From Maribacter sp. HTCC2170 (GTDB lineage: Bacteria; Bacteroidota; Bacteroidia; Flavobacteriales; Flavobacteriaceae): a stretch of DNA of 64,000 nucleotides. The translations under genes and the position numbers were made by a program. Positions 24,501 to 33,863 of the stretch are shown one piece after another. A model generated the notes under the pieces. That model saw only the letters and a list, made by a program, of their open reading frames with translations, was not told where the DNA came from and made no database searches. How positions within the stretch are numbered: the stretch's first letter is position 1; the number at the start of each line of letters is the position of its first letter. Location of the stretch: the NCBI RefSeq assembly GCF_000153165.2, contig NC_014472.1, positions 1,299,501 through 1,363,500 of the forward strand. The letters are read 5' to 3'.

Positions 24501-26819
24501 ATGAAAAACCTGTTTTCGATATTTATTATTTCAATTCTAGAAAGTGTTTTTTGGAACGCGAACGCACAAACTGGAAACATAAGTGGCTCAATAACAGATA
24601 ATGGTAGTGCACTAGCATTTGCGACAGTGCAACTTAAAAGTAAAACCATAAATTTTGGAGGAATCACTGAGGAAAATGGAAATTACGCTTTTATTGATGT
24701 TCCTTTTGGGGAATACACCTTTAGGGTAAGTGCTATTGGATATAAGACAGTATTTAAAAAGATTGACTTTAAATCCGAAAAGTTGAAAATCAATATCAAT
24801 TTAGAAACCGACATCCTAAATCTGGAACAAGTCGTTGTAACTGGGACCCGGACAGATAAGCGTAGAGTAGATTCTCCTGTGATTGTTAACTTAATAAATA
24901 GTGAAACATTAGATAAGGTAGTGGCAACAAACCTTTCTGAAGGTCTACGTTTTCAACCGGGACTTCGAGTTGAAACAGATTGCCAAACTTGTAATTATAC
25001 GCAATTACGAATGAACGGACTTCAAGGCGGGTATTCTCAAATTCTAATTAACGGACGACCAATTTTTAGCCCTCTCACAGGTTTATATGGCCTTGAACAA
25101 ATACCTGTAAATATGATAGAGCGTATTGAAGTGGTACGCGGCGGTGTCTCAGCACTATATGGCTCAAGTGCGATTGGCGGCACCGTGAATGTTCTGACCA
25201 AAATTCCTAAAAAAAATGACTATAATATTTCTTATTCATATCAAAATACCAAGGGCAGTAGCGATAATATTATTCTTGGGAACGCCACAATAGTCAATGA
25301 AGAAGGGAATGCAGGAGCCACATTATTTGTGAACAATAGAAGTAGAGAGGCTTATGATGACAATGATGACAATTTTTCTGAATTACCACTTTTAAGAAAT
25401 AACTCTTTTGGCGCAAATATGTTCTTTCTACCTTCAGAAAATGAAAAATTAGATGCCAGCTTCAGTAGTCTAAATGAATATAGATATGGTGGGGAACTAA
25501 TAGATAACGCAGCTCACACAGCACAGCAAGCAGAAGAACGTACACACAATGTATTAATGGGAAATTTGGATTACCAATTGAACTTCAATGAAAACCAAAA
25601 TTCTTTGATTTTTTATTATGGCTGGCAAAATACCAAGAGGGATCATTACACAGGCATACAGCCTGATAACCCTGAAGAATTGACCGCCTTTCTGGCAAAT
25701 GCCCCTTACGGCACCTCCAATGTCACAACCCATCAAGGTGGAACACAGTACAACCATAGATTCAATGAGTTTCTAAATGGCTCTTTAGTACTTACCTCTG
25801 GTTTAGAATATGTCTATGATGATGTTCTTGATGTGATATCGGCATACAATTATAAAATTGATCAGACAACCAGGAACTTTGCAGGTTTTCTCCAAAATGA
25901 TTGGGATATCACCCCCAAATTAAATTTCCTCTCTGGTTTCCGAATAGATAAGCACAATTTTGTGGACAATGCCGTAGTAAGCCCACGACTATCCTTACTT
26001 TATAAGCCTAATAACACCACCCAATATAGAATTGGTTGGGGAACTGGATTTAGGGCCCCACAAGCTTTTGATACCGACCTTCATATTGCTTTTGCCGCTG
26101 GTGGAATATCTAGAATTTCTTTGAGTAATGATTTAAAGGAAGAGCGGTCAAACAGTCTAACGACTTCGATCAATTTTGATAAAGCTACCGAACATTTCAT
26201 AGCAGGGTTTACATTGGAAGGGTTCTACACCAAACTCAACGATGCTTTTTATTTAGAGCCAATAGGTAGTGATACTTTTGGTGAACGCTTTGAGAAAAGA
26301 AATGGAAGTGGCGCTACTGTAAAAGGATTTACTTTCGAGGCCAGGAGCAACTTCGACTACATTCTTTCCTTAGATGCAGGATTCACTTATCAATCAAGTA
26401 CTTATGACAAAGCTGTTGAAAATATTGAAGGATTACCCTTAAAAAAAGAATTTCTTAGAACCCCCAATGTCTATGGTTTTGCCAATTTAAACTATACCCC
26501 CACCAAAAGTTTTAGTGCAAGCGCAAATGTAGTGCATACTGGTAGTATGGATCTTGTTCATTTTGGAGGTGTGAATACTGGGCAAACAATTGATGTTTAT
26601 ACTAAAACACAAACTTTTACTAATATAAGCCTTCGTATTGGCTATACATTCAAAATGAAAAAGGTAAGTAGTGGTATTGAACTTTTTGGCGGTGTCAAAA
26701 ACATTACCAATGCTTATCAAAATGATTTTGATTTAGGTAAAAACCGAGATAGCAATTATATATATGGACCAAATTCTCCTAGGACAATTTTCACTGGGGT
26801 ACGATTAAAATCATTATAA
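24501..26819 (+). CDS. TonB-dependent outer-membrane receptor with CxxC plug motif
   Basis: The product has a signal peptide (MKNLFSIFIISILE..., cleaved near NANAQ). A carboxypeptidase-regulatory-like domain covers about residues 23-105, followed by the plug (VVVTGTRTDKR, VEVVRGGVSALYGSSAIGG) and a 22-strand-type barrel, about 772 residues in all. The plug contains ETDCQTCNYTQLRMNG with Cys161 and Cys164 as a CxxC pair. The open frame reaches a TTG at 24465, but that codon is within the promoter box; the ATG at 24501 starts the signal peptide and is preferred. It is divergent from a DtxR/ZIP operon and followed 1 base later by a thioredoxin gene, so metal or metal-complex uptake is likely. 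Confidence 0.9.
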   Translation: MKNLFSIFIISILESVFWNANAQTGNISGSITDNGSALAFATVQLKSKTINFGGITEENGNYAFIDVPFGEYTFRVSAIGYKTVFKKIDFKSEKLKININLETDILNLEQVVVTGTRTDKRRVDSPVIVNLINSETLDKVVATNLSEGLRFQPGLRVETDCQTCNYTQLRMNGLQGGYSQILINGRPIFSPLTGLYGLEQIPVNMIERIEVVRGGVSALYGSSAIGGTVNVLTKIPKKNDYNISYSYQNTKGSSDNIILGNATIVNEEGNAGATLFVNNRSREAYDDNDDNFSELPLLRNNSFGANMFFLPSENEKLDASFSSLNEYRYGGELIDNAAHTAQQAEERTHNVLMGNLDYQLNFNENQNSLIFYYGWQNTKRDHYTGIQPDNPEELTAFLANAPYGTSNVTTHQGGTQYNHRFNEFLNGSLVLTSGLEYVYDDVLDVISAYNYKIDQTTRNFAGFLQNDWDITPKLNFLSGFRIDKHNFVDNAVVSPRLSLLYKPNNTTQYRIGWGTGFRAPQAFDTDLHIAFAAGGISRISLSNDLKEERSNSLTTSINFDKATEHFIAGFTLEGFYTKLNDAFYLEPIGSDTFGERFEKRNGSGATVKGFTFEARSNFDYILSLDAGFTYQSSTYDKAVENIEGLPLKKEFLRTPNVYGFANLNYTPTKSFSASANVVHTGSMDLVHFGGVNTGQTIDVYTKTQTFTNISLRIGYTFKMKKVSSGIELFGGVKNITNAYQNDFDLGKNRDSNYIYGPNSPRTIFTGVRLKSL

Positions 26820-26820
26820 T

Positions 26821-27303
26821 ATGACCCATAACAAGTTGATTGTTCACATATTGACATTCCTCTTTGGGGTTTTTTCCATTAGTCAGCTTGTGGCTCAAAA
26901 TGACGAAAAAGTTAATTGGATAACATTTGAGGAATTGGACGATTCGTTGGCAATTAAACCCAAGAAGGTTTTCATAAATTTTTATGCCGATTGGTGTACC
27001 CCATGTCATAAAATGGATCAAAGCACCTATAAAAACACTGAAGTAATAACAACATTGAACAAGGAATACTATGCTGTTAGAATGAACGTAGAGACCAATG
27101 ACACTATCAATTTTGGAAACAAGACATACATAAATAAGAACAAGAACAGACCAAATCCGTTACATCAGATTCCTTTATTAATGGCCGCTCGAAAAGATAA
27201 AGCATTTTCTTTGCCAGCTATTGTACTCTTAAATGAAAAATTTGAAGCCACAGCCCGTTATTTTCAATATATGGATTCAAGTCAGTTATTATCCATACTA
27301 TAG
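26821..27303 (+). CDS. Secreted thioredoxin-fold protein
   Basis: This 160-residue protein has a signal peptide (cleaved near residue 22, SQLVAQN) and one thioredoxin domain. The active site is FYADWCTPCHKM, with Cys59 and Cys62. The conserved cis-proline strand is probably FSLPAIVLLN. It is a periplasmic disulfide reductant or metal-binding thioredoxin. The gene starts 1 base after the TonB receptor stop. Because that receptor has a CxxC in its plug, the thioredoxin may keep those cysteines, or the imported ligand, reduced; this is inference. Confidence 0.85.
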   Translation: MTHNKLIVHILTFLFGVFSISQLVAQNDEKVNWITFEELDDSLAIKPKKVFINFYADWCTPCHKMDQSTYKNTEVITTLNKEYYAVRMNVETNDTINFGNKTYINKNKNRPNPLHQIPLLMAARKDKAFSLPAIVLLNEKFEATARYFQYMDSSQLLSIL

Positions 27304-27359
27304 ATACTATTTTCATGTTCACATAATATCAAAGAGTGTAACATAGTAAAATGCAAGTT

Positions 27360-28376
27360 TTAAAGAGAATTACGTTTTATTAACTTCGTAGGAATTATTA
27401 TTTGGGTGTAATCACCAAATTTTACATGTTGGGCTGTTAATCTTGCCATTTCCTTAAAATCAGTTGAAATTGTAGTAATACCACCAAAGACAATTTCCTT
27501 GGCGACATTATCATCCTGAGAAAGTATTCCAATATTTTGTCCGATTTTATAATTCTTCTGCTCGCAGTCACGTAAAACATCCCATAAAAAGGTATCACTC
27601 AAAATAAAATATAAGTTATCTTTTTTTACCGAGCCCAACTTATACTTGTTCTTTACCTTTCCTTCGATTTTATAATCAACTAAAAATCTTTCGAACGCCC
27701 TTCGAATACTAGGAGGTGAATGATCCGTATCTTTATTTAGTATTAAAATAAACTTTTTATACTTTGTAATTGCCGGAAGTAGTTTTACCAATGATAAATA
27801 AATAGCCTCTTCAAATTCTTGGGCGATAAATGAATATTCAACACCTAAATCTAAATACCTATCTACTAACAATAGTTTTTTTGGTTCAATAGTCTTGAGT
27901 AATGATTTTATACTTGAATGCTGAATAGGGGCAATAACATACATGCCATATTTGCCTTGGATGTTGGCAAGGATTGTTTTGAATATGGCTACATTATTAT
28001 GATGGAAAAAAACGTCTATTTGAAAACGATTCCCCATCTCTTCCCTAAACGTATTGTAAAACTCTTCTTGGAAGCTTTGAAAGGCAAACAATAGTAAGGC
28101 CAATCTTTTGGTCACATTGGTTTCTTGGCTAATTACAAAATAACCCTTTAACTTTCTAGACTCAATTAGCCCTCTATCCTTTAACTCCTCATAAGCCCTG
28201 AAAATGGTTTTTCTGGCATAACCAATTTCATCAACCATATTATTTATCGAAGGTAATTGATGCCCAATTGGTAAAACATTATCATCAATAGCTTCAATAA
28301 CTCCTTGAACCAGATGTTCATGCTTGGAAAGGCTATCGTTTTGCTTTAATCTTACTATTCGTTGAACTACGGGCAT
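27360..28376 (-). CDS. GntR-type regulator with LacI-like sugar-binding domain
   Basis: This 338-residue protein has an N-terminal GntR winged helix (about residues 15-85: LPIGHQLPSINNMVDEIGYARKTIFRAYEELKDRGLIES). A roughly 240-residue periplasmic-binding-protein-like effector domain of the LacI/PurR type follows (QDDNVAKEIVFGGITTISTDF near the end). In Bacteroidota this combination commonly controls a neighbouring SusC/SusD operon in response to a sugar. It is divergent from susC, with 260 bases between them. Confidence 0.9.
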   Translation of the reverse strand: MPVVQRIVRLKQNDSLSKHEHLVQGVIEAIDDNVLPIGHQLPSINNMVDEIGYARKTIFRAYEELKDRGLIESRKLKGYFVISQETNVTKRLALLLFAFQSFQEEFYNTFREEMGNRFQIDVFFHHNNVAIFKTILANIQGKYGMYVIAPIQHSSIKSLLKTIEPKKLLLVDRYLDLGVEYSFIAQEFEEAIYLSLVKLLPAITKYKKFILILNKDTDHSPPSIRRAFERFLVDYKIEGKVKNKYKLGSVKKDNLYFILSDTFLWDVLRDCEQKNYKIGQNIGILSQDDNVAKEIVFGGITTISTDFKEMARLTAQHVKFGDYTQIIIPTKLIKRNSL

Positions 28377-28540
28377 ACTTAATCTGCTAATTCTAAAAGC
28401 GACCCAATATACAATTTAATGTTCGATGAGCAAATTGTAGATGATATCTATATAAATATGATTTTTAGTCATTTTTGTTATTTTTTTTAAATTATTGTGA
28501 ATTATATCAATGATTAACTTTTATAATTAACATTTTATTA

Positions 28541-28575
28541 TATATTTGAACCATGTAGCATAGTGTATCATAGTA
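28541..28575 (+). promoter_or_regulatory. susC promoter -7 box with repeat-containing possible operator
   Basis: TATATTTG (28541-28548) is a perfect -7 box of the TAnnTTTG type; I see no well-spaced -33 TTG. Directly downstream, 28557-28575 holds CATAGT twice, 10 bases apart (one helical turn), within GCATAGTGTATCATAGTA. It sits at the expected transcription start, a fitting place for the divergent GntR-type regulator. The leader to the susC ATG is about 80 bases. Confidence 0.45.
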
Positions 28576-28636
28576 TTAATTGAAAACCAAGGTACCTATA
28601 AAACAGAAATAACTAACAACCTAAGAACCTAAGTTT

Positions 28637-31600
28637 ATGAATTACGAATCAAAATTTAGAAAGAATGGCATATTGCGAAAATGTGCATTCTTAACTACGA
28701 TTTTATTTTTTAGTGGATTACTGATTTCAGCAGTCCAGGCCCAGGAAATTCAAGTTTCTGGTACTGTAACTGCAGCATCAGATGGACAACCCCTACCAGG
28801 GGTATCAATAGTTGATGTTAATGATGCTACCAAAGGAGCGGTAACAGATTTTGACGGAAACTATGTAATTACAGTTGATGGCAATAGTAGCCTACGGTTT
28901 AGTTATATAGGATTTACTCCTGTAGAAATGGCCGTTAACAACCAATCCAGCTTAAGTGTGGCGATGCAAGAAGATGTTGCCAGTCTGGATGAAGTTGTTG
29001 TTGTTGGTTATGGTACCCAGAAAAAAGGAACATTGACTGGTTCTGTTGCAACTGCTTCTGGTGAACAATTGGAAAAATCATCCTCCCCTAACCTTGCTTC
29101 GGCGCTTTCTGGTAAGGTAGCGGGTGTATTTGTCGATACTGGTAGTAATCAACCTGGATCAGACAATTCCGCCATTAGGGTTCGTGGTACGAACACCTTT
29201 AGAAATTCATCAGCACTAATTGTAGTTGATGGTATTCCTAATAGAGCGGGAGGAATCAATAGAATTAATCCAGCTGATATTGAAAGTATCTCGGTTTTAA
29301 AAGATGCTTCAGCTGCTATCTACGGTGCGCGAGCTGCGAACGGTGTAATCTTAATTACCACAAAACGTGGTAAAAAAGGAGCTCCAACGGTTAAGCTTAC
29401 TTCAAACTACGGATGGCAAAGTTTTACCGAACTTCCAGAGATGTTAACAGGTGCAGAATACATGGACCTCGTAAACGTACTTAATGTATACAAGCTTCCT
29501 ACATCAGAGTGGGATGCCGCACATGCTGGTCGTGGCGCACCTTATACACGTGCAGATAATGGTGAGGTTGTTAATCCAACTTTTGGTAATGAGAGAATTG
29601 CTAATACTGAGGCGGGTGATGACCCATGGCAGTATCCTGATACGGATTGGTTTGATGAACTACATCGCAGAAATGCGCCTATAGCTCGTCAAAACATCCA
29701 AATTTCTGGTGGTACAGAGGATATCAATTATTTAGCCTCATTAGGTCACTTTACACAAGAAATCAATTTTGTAGGTGCTCCAAAAGGATTTGAAATGTTC
29801 GATTTACGATTGAATCTTGATGCGAACATCAATGAATACTTGAAAATGGATGTTGGTTTGTACGGTAGACAAGAAGATAATCGTACAGCGACAAGACAAA
29901 ACGTAATTGGTGATTTAATAAGACAATACCCTTGGTTTCCTGCCTATTGGCCCACTGGAGAATTTGGACCTGATATCGAAAACGGGAACAACCCAGCGGT
30001 TAGAGTTACCGAAGGGCCTGGTTATAACGATAATAGCCGTACATATACACAAAGTAATATTGGTCTTACCTTAAAAGTTCCTGGAATTGAAGGTTTACAA
30101 TTAAGAGGTAATGTATCTTTTGACAGATTCAGCTATAAACGTTCACTATGGAACAGGCCTTGGACTTTGTATACCTGGGATGGAGTTAACAGAGACTCTT
30201 CTGGTTTAACAGAAGCGCAACGTGGTCCTGGAGATCCAAGTTTGACTGAAGACCTTACTGATCGTACCGACTTTACGGCAACCCTTAACGCCTCTTATGA
30301 AAAAGAGTTTGGCGATCACTATTTGAAAATTTTAGGAGGGGTAACCAAAGAACAAAATGAGCAGAGTTTCACTAGGGCTTTTAAGCGGTTTTTCTTATCC
30401 AGTGACCTTGCCCAATTGGATTTTGGTGGTACTGAAGGACAATTTAGTCAAGGTAGCGCATTTGAGCGTGCTCGTTTAAACTATTATGGTCGTATTAATT
30501 ACGCCTTTCAAAGTAAATACTTATTGGAATTGTTATTTAGATATGATGGCTCAGACCTTTTCCCTAAAGATACTCGATTTGGATTCTTCCCAGGAATGTC
30601 AGCTGGTTGGGTAGTGTCGGAAGAAGATTTCTTCAAAGAAAGCATCCCTTGGTTAGATTACTTTAAACTTAGAGGTTCATGGGGGCAAATGGGTAACGAC
30701 AACGTTGATCCATATCAATTCAACGCTTCATATGCATTGTCATTTACAAGTCTCGAGAGTATTGTAACTACGGCTAATGAGAACAAAGTAGCCAACCCAG
30801 ACGTTACATGGGAAACGGCAACTTCAACGAATATTGGGTTTGACCTTAAAGCGCTCGATAATAAACTATCCCTTGGTTTTGATTATTTCATCAATAAAAG
30901 AGAGGATATTTTAACCAGACCAAATTTAACTTTACCTGACTATAGTGGTATTACTCCGCCAAACGTAAATATTGGTGAGTTTGAGAACAAAGGATTTGAT
31001 ATTTCCATTGGCTATAATAATACTACATCATACGGACTTAACTATAGTGTAACTGTTAACTTTAGTGACTCGAATAATAAATTGCTCTTCTTTGACGAAC
31101 CAACTTTGGCCGATCGTCCATGGCAAAGACAAACCGGAGGGGAAATAGGAAGACCACTTCTTTACGATTTTGATGGCGTTTTCCGTACACAGGCTGAGAT
31201 CGATTCAGAAACATTGGATTATAGCGAGGTTGCCCCGGTTTTAAAACCAGGTGATGCGCGAGTAGTTGATTTTGACGGTGATGGTAGAATTACCGATGCA
31301 GATAAGCGTCGTACAGGAGGTAGTGCATTTGCAGATACACAGTATGGTATTAACACATCCTTAGACTATAAGAATTTCGATTTTAGTATGTATTGGGCTG
31401 GTGGTGCCGGTGGTTATATCAACTATGAGTGGTCCTTTATGTCAGGTACCTTGGCTAACGTTCAGCGTGATGTTAGAGACAGAGCTTGGTCTTTGGATAA
31501 TATTGACGCCCCTTTACCAAGATTGGCAGATAGAGGTGACCAATGGTATTCAGGACAAACTGATGGATACCTACTTACAAGAGATTATATTCGTTTAAAG

Positions 31601-31870
31601 AATTTGGAATTGGGTTATAGCTTAGATGATGATCTTGCCAGTAAAATTGGAGCTAAAAGCATACGAGTTTCAGCATCAGGTACCAACCTTTTAACCATTA
31701 CTGATTTCCCATTCGATCCTGAAACTTTAGATATTGACAATGGGACACTTAACAACAATGGTATTAACCAAGGTGGATCCCAGATTGGAGTAAGTGGCGG
31801 TAGACAAACTGATGGTAGTGCTTATCCATCATTAAAAACATTTAATCTTGGACTTCAAATAACTTTTTAA
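28637..31870 (+). CDS. susC: SusC/RagA family TonB-linked outer-membrane protein
   Basis: This 1077-residue protein has a signal peptide (about 1-36, ending AVQAQE), a CarboxypepD_reg-like domain (about 38-120) and a TonB-box-like VVVVGYGTQKKGTLTG. The plug has the SusC signature SISVLKDASAAIYGARAANGV, and a large barrel ends in FNLGLQITF with terminal aromatic Phe. Such proteins form the channel through which oligosaccharides captured by the SusD partner are pulled into the periplasm. It lies 5 bases before susD and heads a carbohydrate-use operon. Confidence 0.97.
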   Translation: MNYESKFRKNGILRKCAFLTTILFFSGLLISAVQAQEIQVSGTVTAASDGQPLPGVSIVDVNDATKGAVTDFDGNYVITVDGNSSLRFSYIGFTPVEMAVNNQSSLSVAMQEDVASLDEVVVVGYGTQKKGTLTGSVATASGEQLEKSSSPNLASALSGKVAGVFVDTGSNQPGSDNSAIRVRGTNTFRNSSALIVVDGIPNRAGGINRINPADIESISVLKDASAAIYGARAANGVILITTKRGKKGAPTVKLTSNYGWQSFTELPEMLTGAEYMDLVNVLNVYKLPTSEWDAAHAGRGAPYTRADNGEVVNPTFGNERIANTEAGDDPWQYPDTDWFDELHRRNAPIARQNIQISGGTEDINYLASLGHFTQEINFVGAPKGFEMFDLRLNLDANINEYLKMDVGLYGRQEDNRTATRQNVIGDLIRQYPWFPAYWPTGEFGPDIENGNNPAVRVTEGPGYNDNSRTYTQSNIGLTLKVPGIEGLQLRGNVSFDRFSYKRSLWNRPWTLYTWDGVNRDSSGLTEAQRGPGDPSLTEDLTDRTDFTATLNASYEKEFGDHYLKILGGVTKEQNEQSFTRAFKRFFLSSDLAQLDFGGTEGQFSQGSAFERARLNYYGRINYAFQSKYLLELLFRYDGSDLFPKDTRFGFFPGMSAGWVVSEEDFFKESIPWLDYFKLRGSWGQMGNDNVDPYQFNASYALSFTSLESIVTTANENKVANPDVTWETATSTNIGFDLKALDNKLSLGFDYFINKREDILTRPNLTLPDYSGITPPNVNIGEFENKGFDISIGYNNTTSYGLNYSVTVNFSDSNNKLLFFDEPTLADRPWQRQTGGEIGRPLLYDFDGVFRTQAEIDSETLDYSEVAPVLKPGDARVVDFDGDGRITDADKRRTGGSAFADTQYGINTSLDYKNFDFSMYWAGGAGGYINYEWSFMSGTLANVQRDVRDRAWSLDNIDAPLPRLADRGDQWYSGQTDGYLLTRDYIRLKNLELGYSLDDDLASKIGAKSIRVSASGTNLLTITDFPFDPETLDIDNGTLNNNGINQGGSQIGVSGGRQTDGSAYPSLKTFNLGLQITF

Positions 31871-31875
31871 AAACT

Positions 31876-33765
31876 ATGAAAATGAGAAAGAGTATTTTAA
31901 AATCTACAGCGTTGATCCTGTTCGTTTTTATGGCGATAGGATGTAACGAGGACTTTTTAGACACGACCCCGCTAAATGAAATTGCTGAAGATGCAGTGTG
32001 GGCCGATCAAAATTTGGCTGAAGCTGCAGTACTTGATTTGTATCAAGGTACTTGGGCAGGAACCCTTACAGAAGAGGAAACTTCTGATGCGTATACTGAT
32101 AATGCTGTTTTTACCCACCCTGGTCGTGGTGTAGACGGGTATACTGAAGGAAAAATGACGGCTGCGGGCAATTATTTAGGACGTGACTGGTTAGACAACT
32201 GGGGAGCATTGTACTCCTTTATTCGTGGTGCTAACCTTGCAATTGCCAACCTTACAGCGAATGAAGCTGGTTTTGATCAGGGTTTTGTTGATCAACTATT
32301 AGGTGAAGCCTATTTTATGAGGGCACATTTTTACACTAATTTGGCGAGACAATATGGTGGGTTGATTTTATTGACCGAACCATTGGCTCTAGATAGCGAG
32401 GCAAATAATCCAAGGTCTTCATGGGAAGCTACCGTAAATCTGATTGTTTCAGATTTGAATCAAGCAATTACGCTATTGGATGGTGCTCCTGTTAGTCCTG
32501 CAAGGGCTCACAAGCTTACTGCCCTCGCAATGAAATCAAGAATATTGACACATGCGGCCAGTGATTTATACGACGCAACAAAATCTGCTTCTGTATCCAC
32601 TATTTCTGGTTATGGCAATAAAGATTTGATTCAATATACCAGTGGTACTCAAGATGCTAGATGGACGGCGGCAGCAGCGGCCTCAAAAGCACTATTGGAT
32701 GAGCACCCTGGCTATAAATTGGATTATGCGGCTCCTGCCTCTCAGGAAGAAGCCAAACAAAACTATGACGATATGTGGATCCAAGGTGATGATAATGTAG
32801 ATTTCATCTGGGGTCGTTTGGTCGAAGAGTTTGGTTTTGATTCAAGAACTTATGAAGGTGGTGACGGATGGTCGCAAGGGCCTGGAATGTTCGCATTGAA
32901 CCAAGGACCTAATGGGTATCATGAATGGGCTGGTACAACTCCTACCGAAGCGTTGGTATCAAAATACACAATGTCAGATGGTACTGAGTTCGATTGGGGT
33001 AACCCTGCACATTCAGCAGATCCTTATGCTGATCGTGAAGCTCGTTTTTATTCAACTATTCTTTACGATGGCGCACCATGGAAAGATAGAACAAGTGATG
33101 TAGTCACTCATGATAATTTCAATGAGATACAGACTGGTTTCTATACCTTTACAGATGGTACAGAGTTCAACGGATCACCAATTAAAAATGGTGTGGACAC
33201 ACGTCAGGGTCCTATTGAAGATTGGAACGGTTCAAGGACTGGTTATTATTTCAGGAAATTCTCTGATCCAAACCAACCTGCCTCTTGGCCTAACGATTTG
33301 CAAAAGATAGATTCACCATATCTAAGGCATTCAGAGATTCTATTGAATTATGTTGAGGCTCAGATTGAATTGGGCGATGAAGCTGAAGCCATTTTATGGT
33401 TGAATAAACTAAGGTACAGAAATGGCTTGCCAGGTGTTACGGCAACAGGAGATGCACTTAAGGAATTGTATAGAAGAGAGCGTGACAAGGAATTGGTGAA
33501 TGAAGATGCCAGACTCTTTGACATGAAACGCTGGCTTGAAGGTCCTTATTCTTTGGACAAGCAAGTACAGACAGTCTTGATACAAGCTACACAAACAGGT
33601 CCTGTAACTGAATATAGACGCGATCCTGCGGCATGGGATTATACATATACTCCAACGAATATTGTTTTTGAAAACAGACAATGGTTGGATAAAGTATATT
33701 TCTTGCCAATAGCGCAATCTGAAATCGATAAAGATCCATCTTTAATACAAAATCCAGGTTACTAG
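31876..33765 (+). CDS. susD: SusD/RagB family nutrient-binding lipoprotein
   Basis: This 629-residue lipoprotein has lipobox FMAIGC (Cys23), followed by the SusD start NEDFLDTTPL. It has the helical TPR-like body (GEAYFMRAHFYTNLARQYGG) and the C-terminal RagB region (LRHSEILLNYVEAQIELGDEAEA, then RERDKELVNEDARLFDMKRW). It is the surface lid that captures glycans for the SusC channel encoded 5 bases upstream. It is slightly longer than the family average. Confidence 0.96.
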   Translation: MKMRKSILKSTALILFVFMAIGCNEDFLDTTPLNEIAEDAVWADQNLAEAAVLDLYQGTWAGTLTEEETSDAYTDNAVFTHPGRGVDGYTEGKMTAAGNYLGRDWLDNWGALYSFIRGANLAIANLTANEAGFDQGFVDQLLGEAYFMRAHFYTNLARQYGGLILLTEPLALDSEANNPRSSWEATVNLIVSDLNQAITLLDGAPVSPARAHKLTALAMKSRILTHAASDLYDATKSASVSTISGYGNKDLIQYTSGTQDARWTAAAAASKALLDEHPGYKLDYAAPASQEEAKQNYDDMWIQGDDNVDFIWGRLVEEFGFDSRTYEGGDGWSQGPGMFALNQGPNGYHEWAGTTPTEALVSKYTMSDGTEFDWGNPAHSADPYADREARFYSTILYDGAPWKDRTSDVVTHDNFNEIQTGFYTFTDGTEFNGSPIKNGVDTRQGPIEDWNGSRTGYYFRKFSDPNQPASWPNDLQKIDSPYLRHSEILLNYVEAQIELGDEAEAILWLNKLRYRNGLPGVTATGDALKELYRRERDKELVNEDARLFDMKRWLEGPYSLDKQVQTVLIQATQTGPVTEYRRDPAAWDYTYTPTNIVFENRQWLDKVYFLPIAQSEIDKDPSLIQNPGY

Positions 33766-33800
33766 TTAATTATTCCAAATATTAGCAAATTAGTAGGATG

Positions 33801-33836
33801 ACCTCGTATGATAAATACGGGGTTATTCTTATTTTT
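33801..33836 (+). terminator. Intrinsic terminator after susCD
   Basis: ACCTCGTAT (33801-33809) pairs with ATACGGGGT (33815-33823) around the loop GATAA, giving 9 bp with one T-G pair. A T-rich tract follows. It separates susCD from the next gene, though read-through is possible since the following genes look functionally linked. Confidence 0.6.
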
Positions 33837-33863
33837 ATATTACCATAATTATATTCTACAAAG

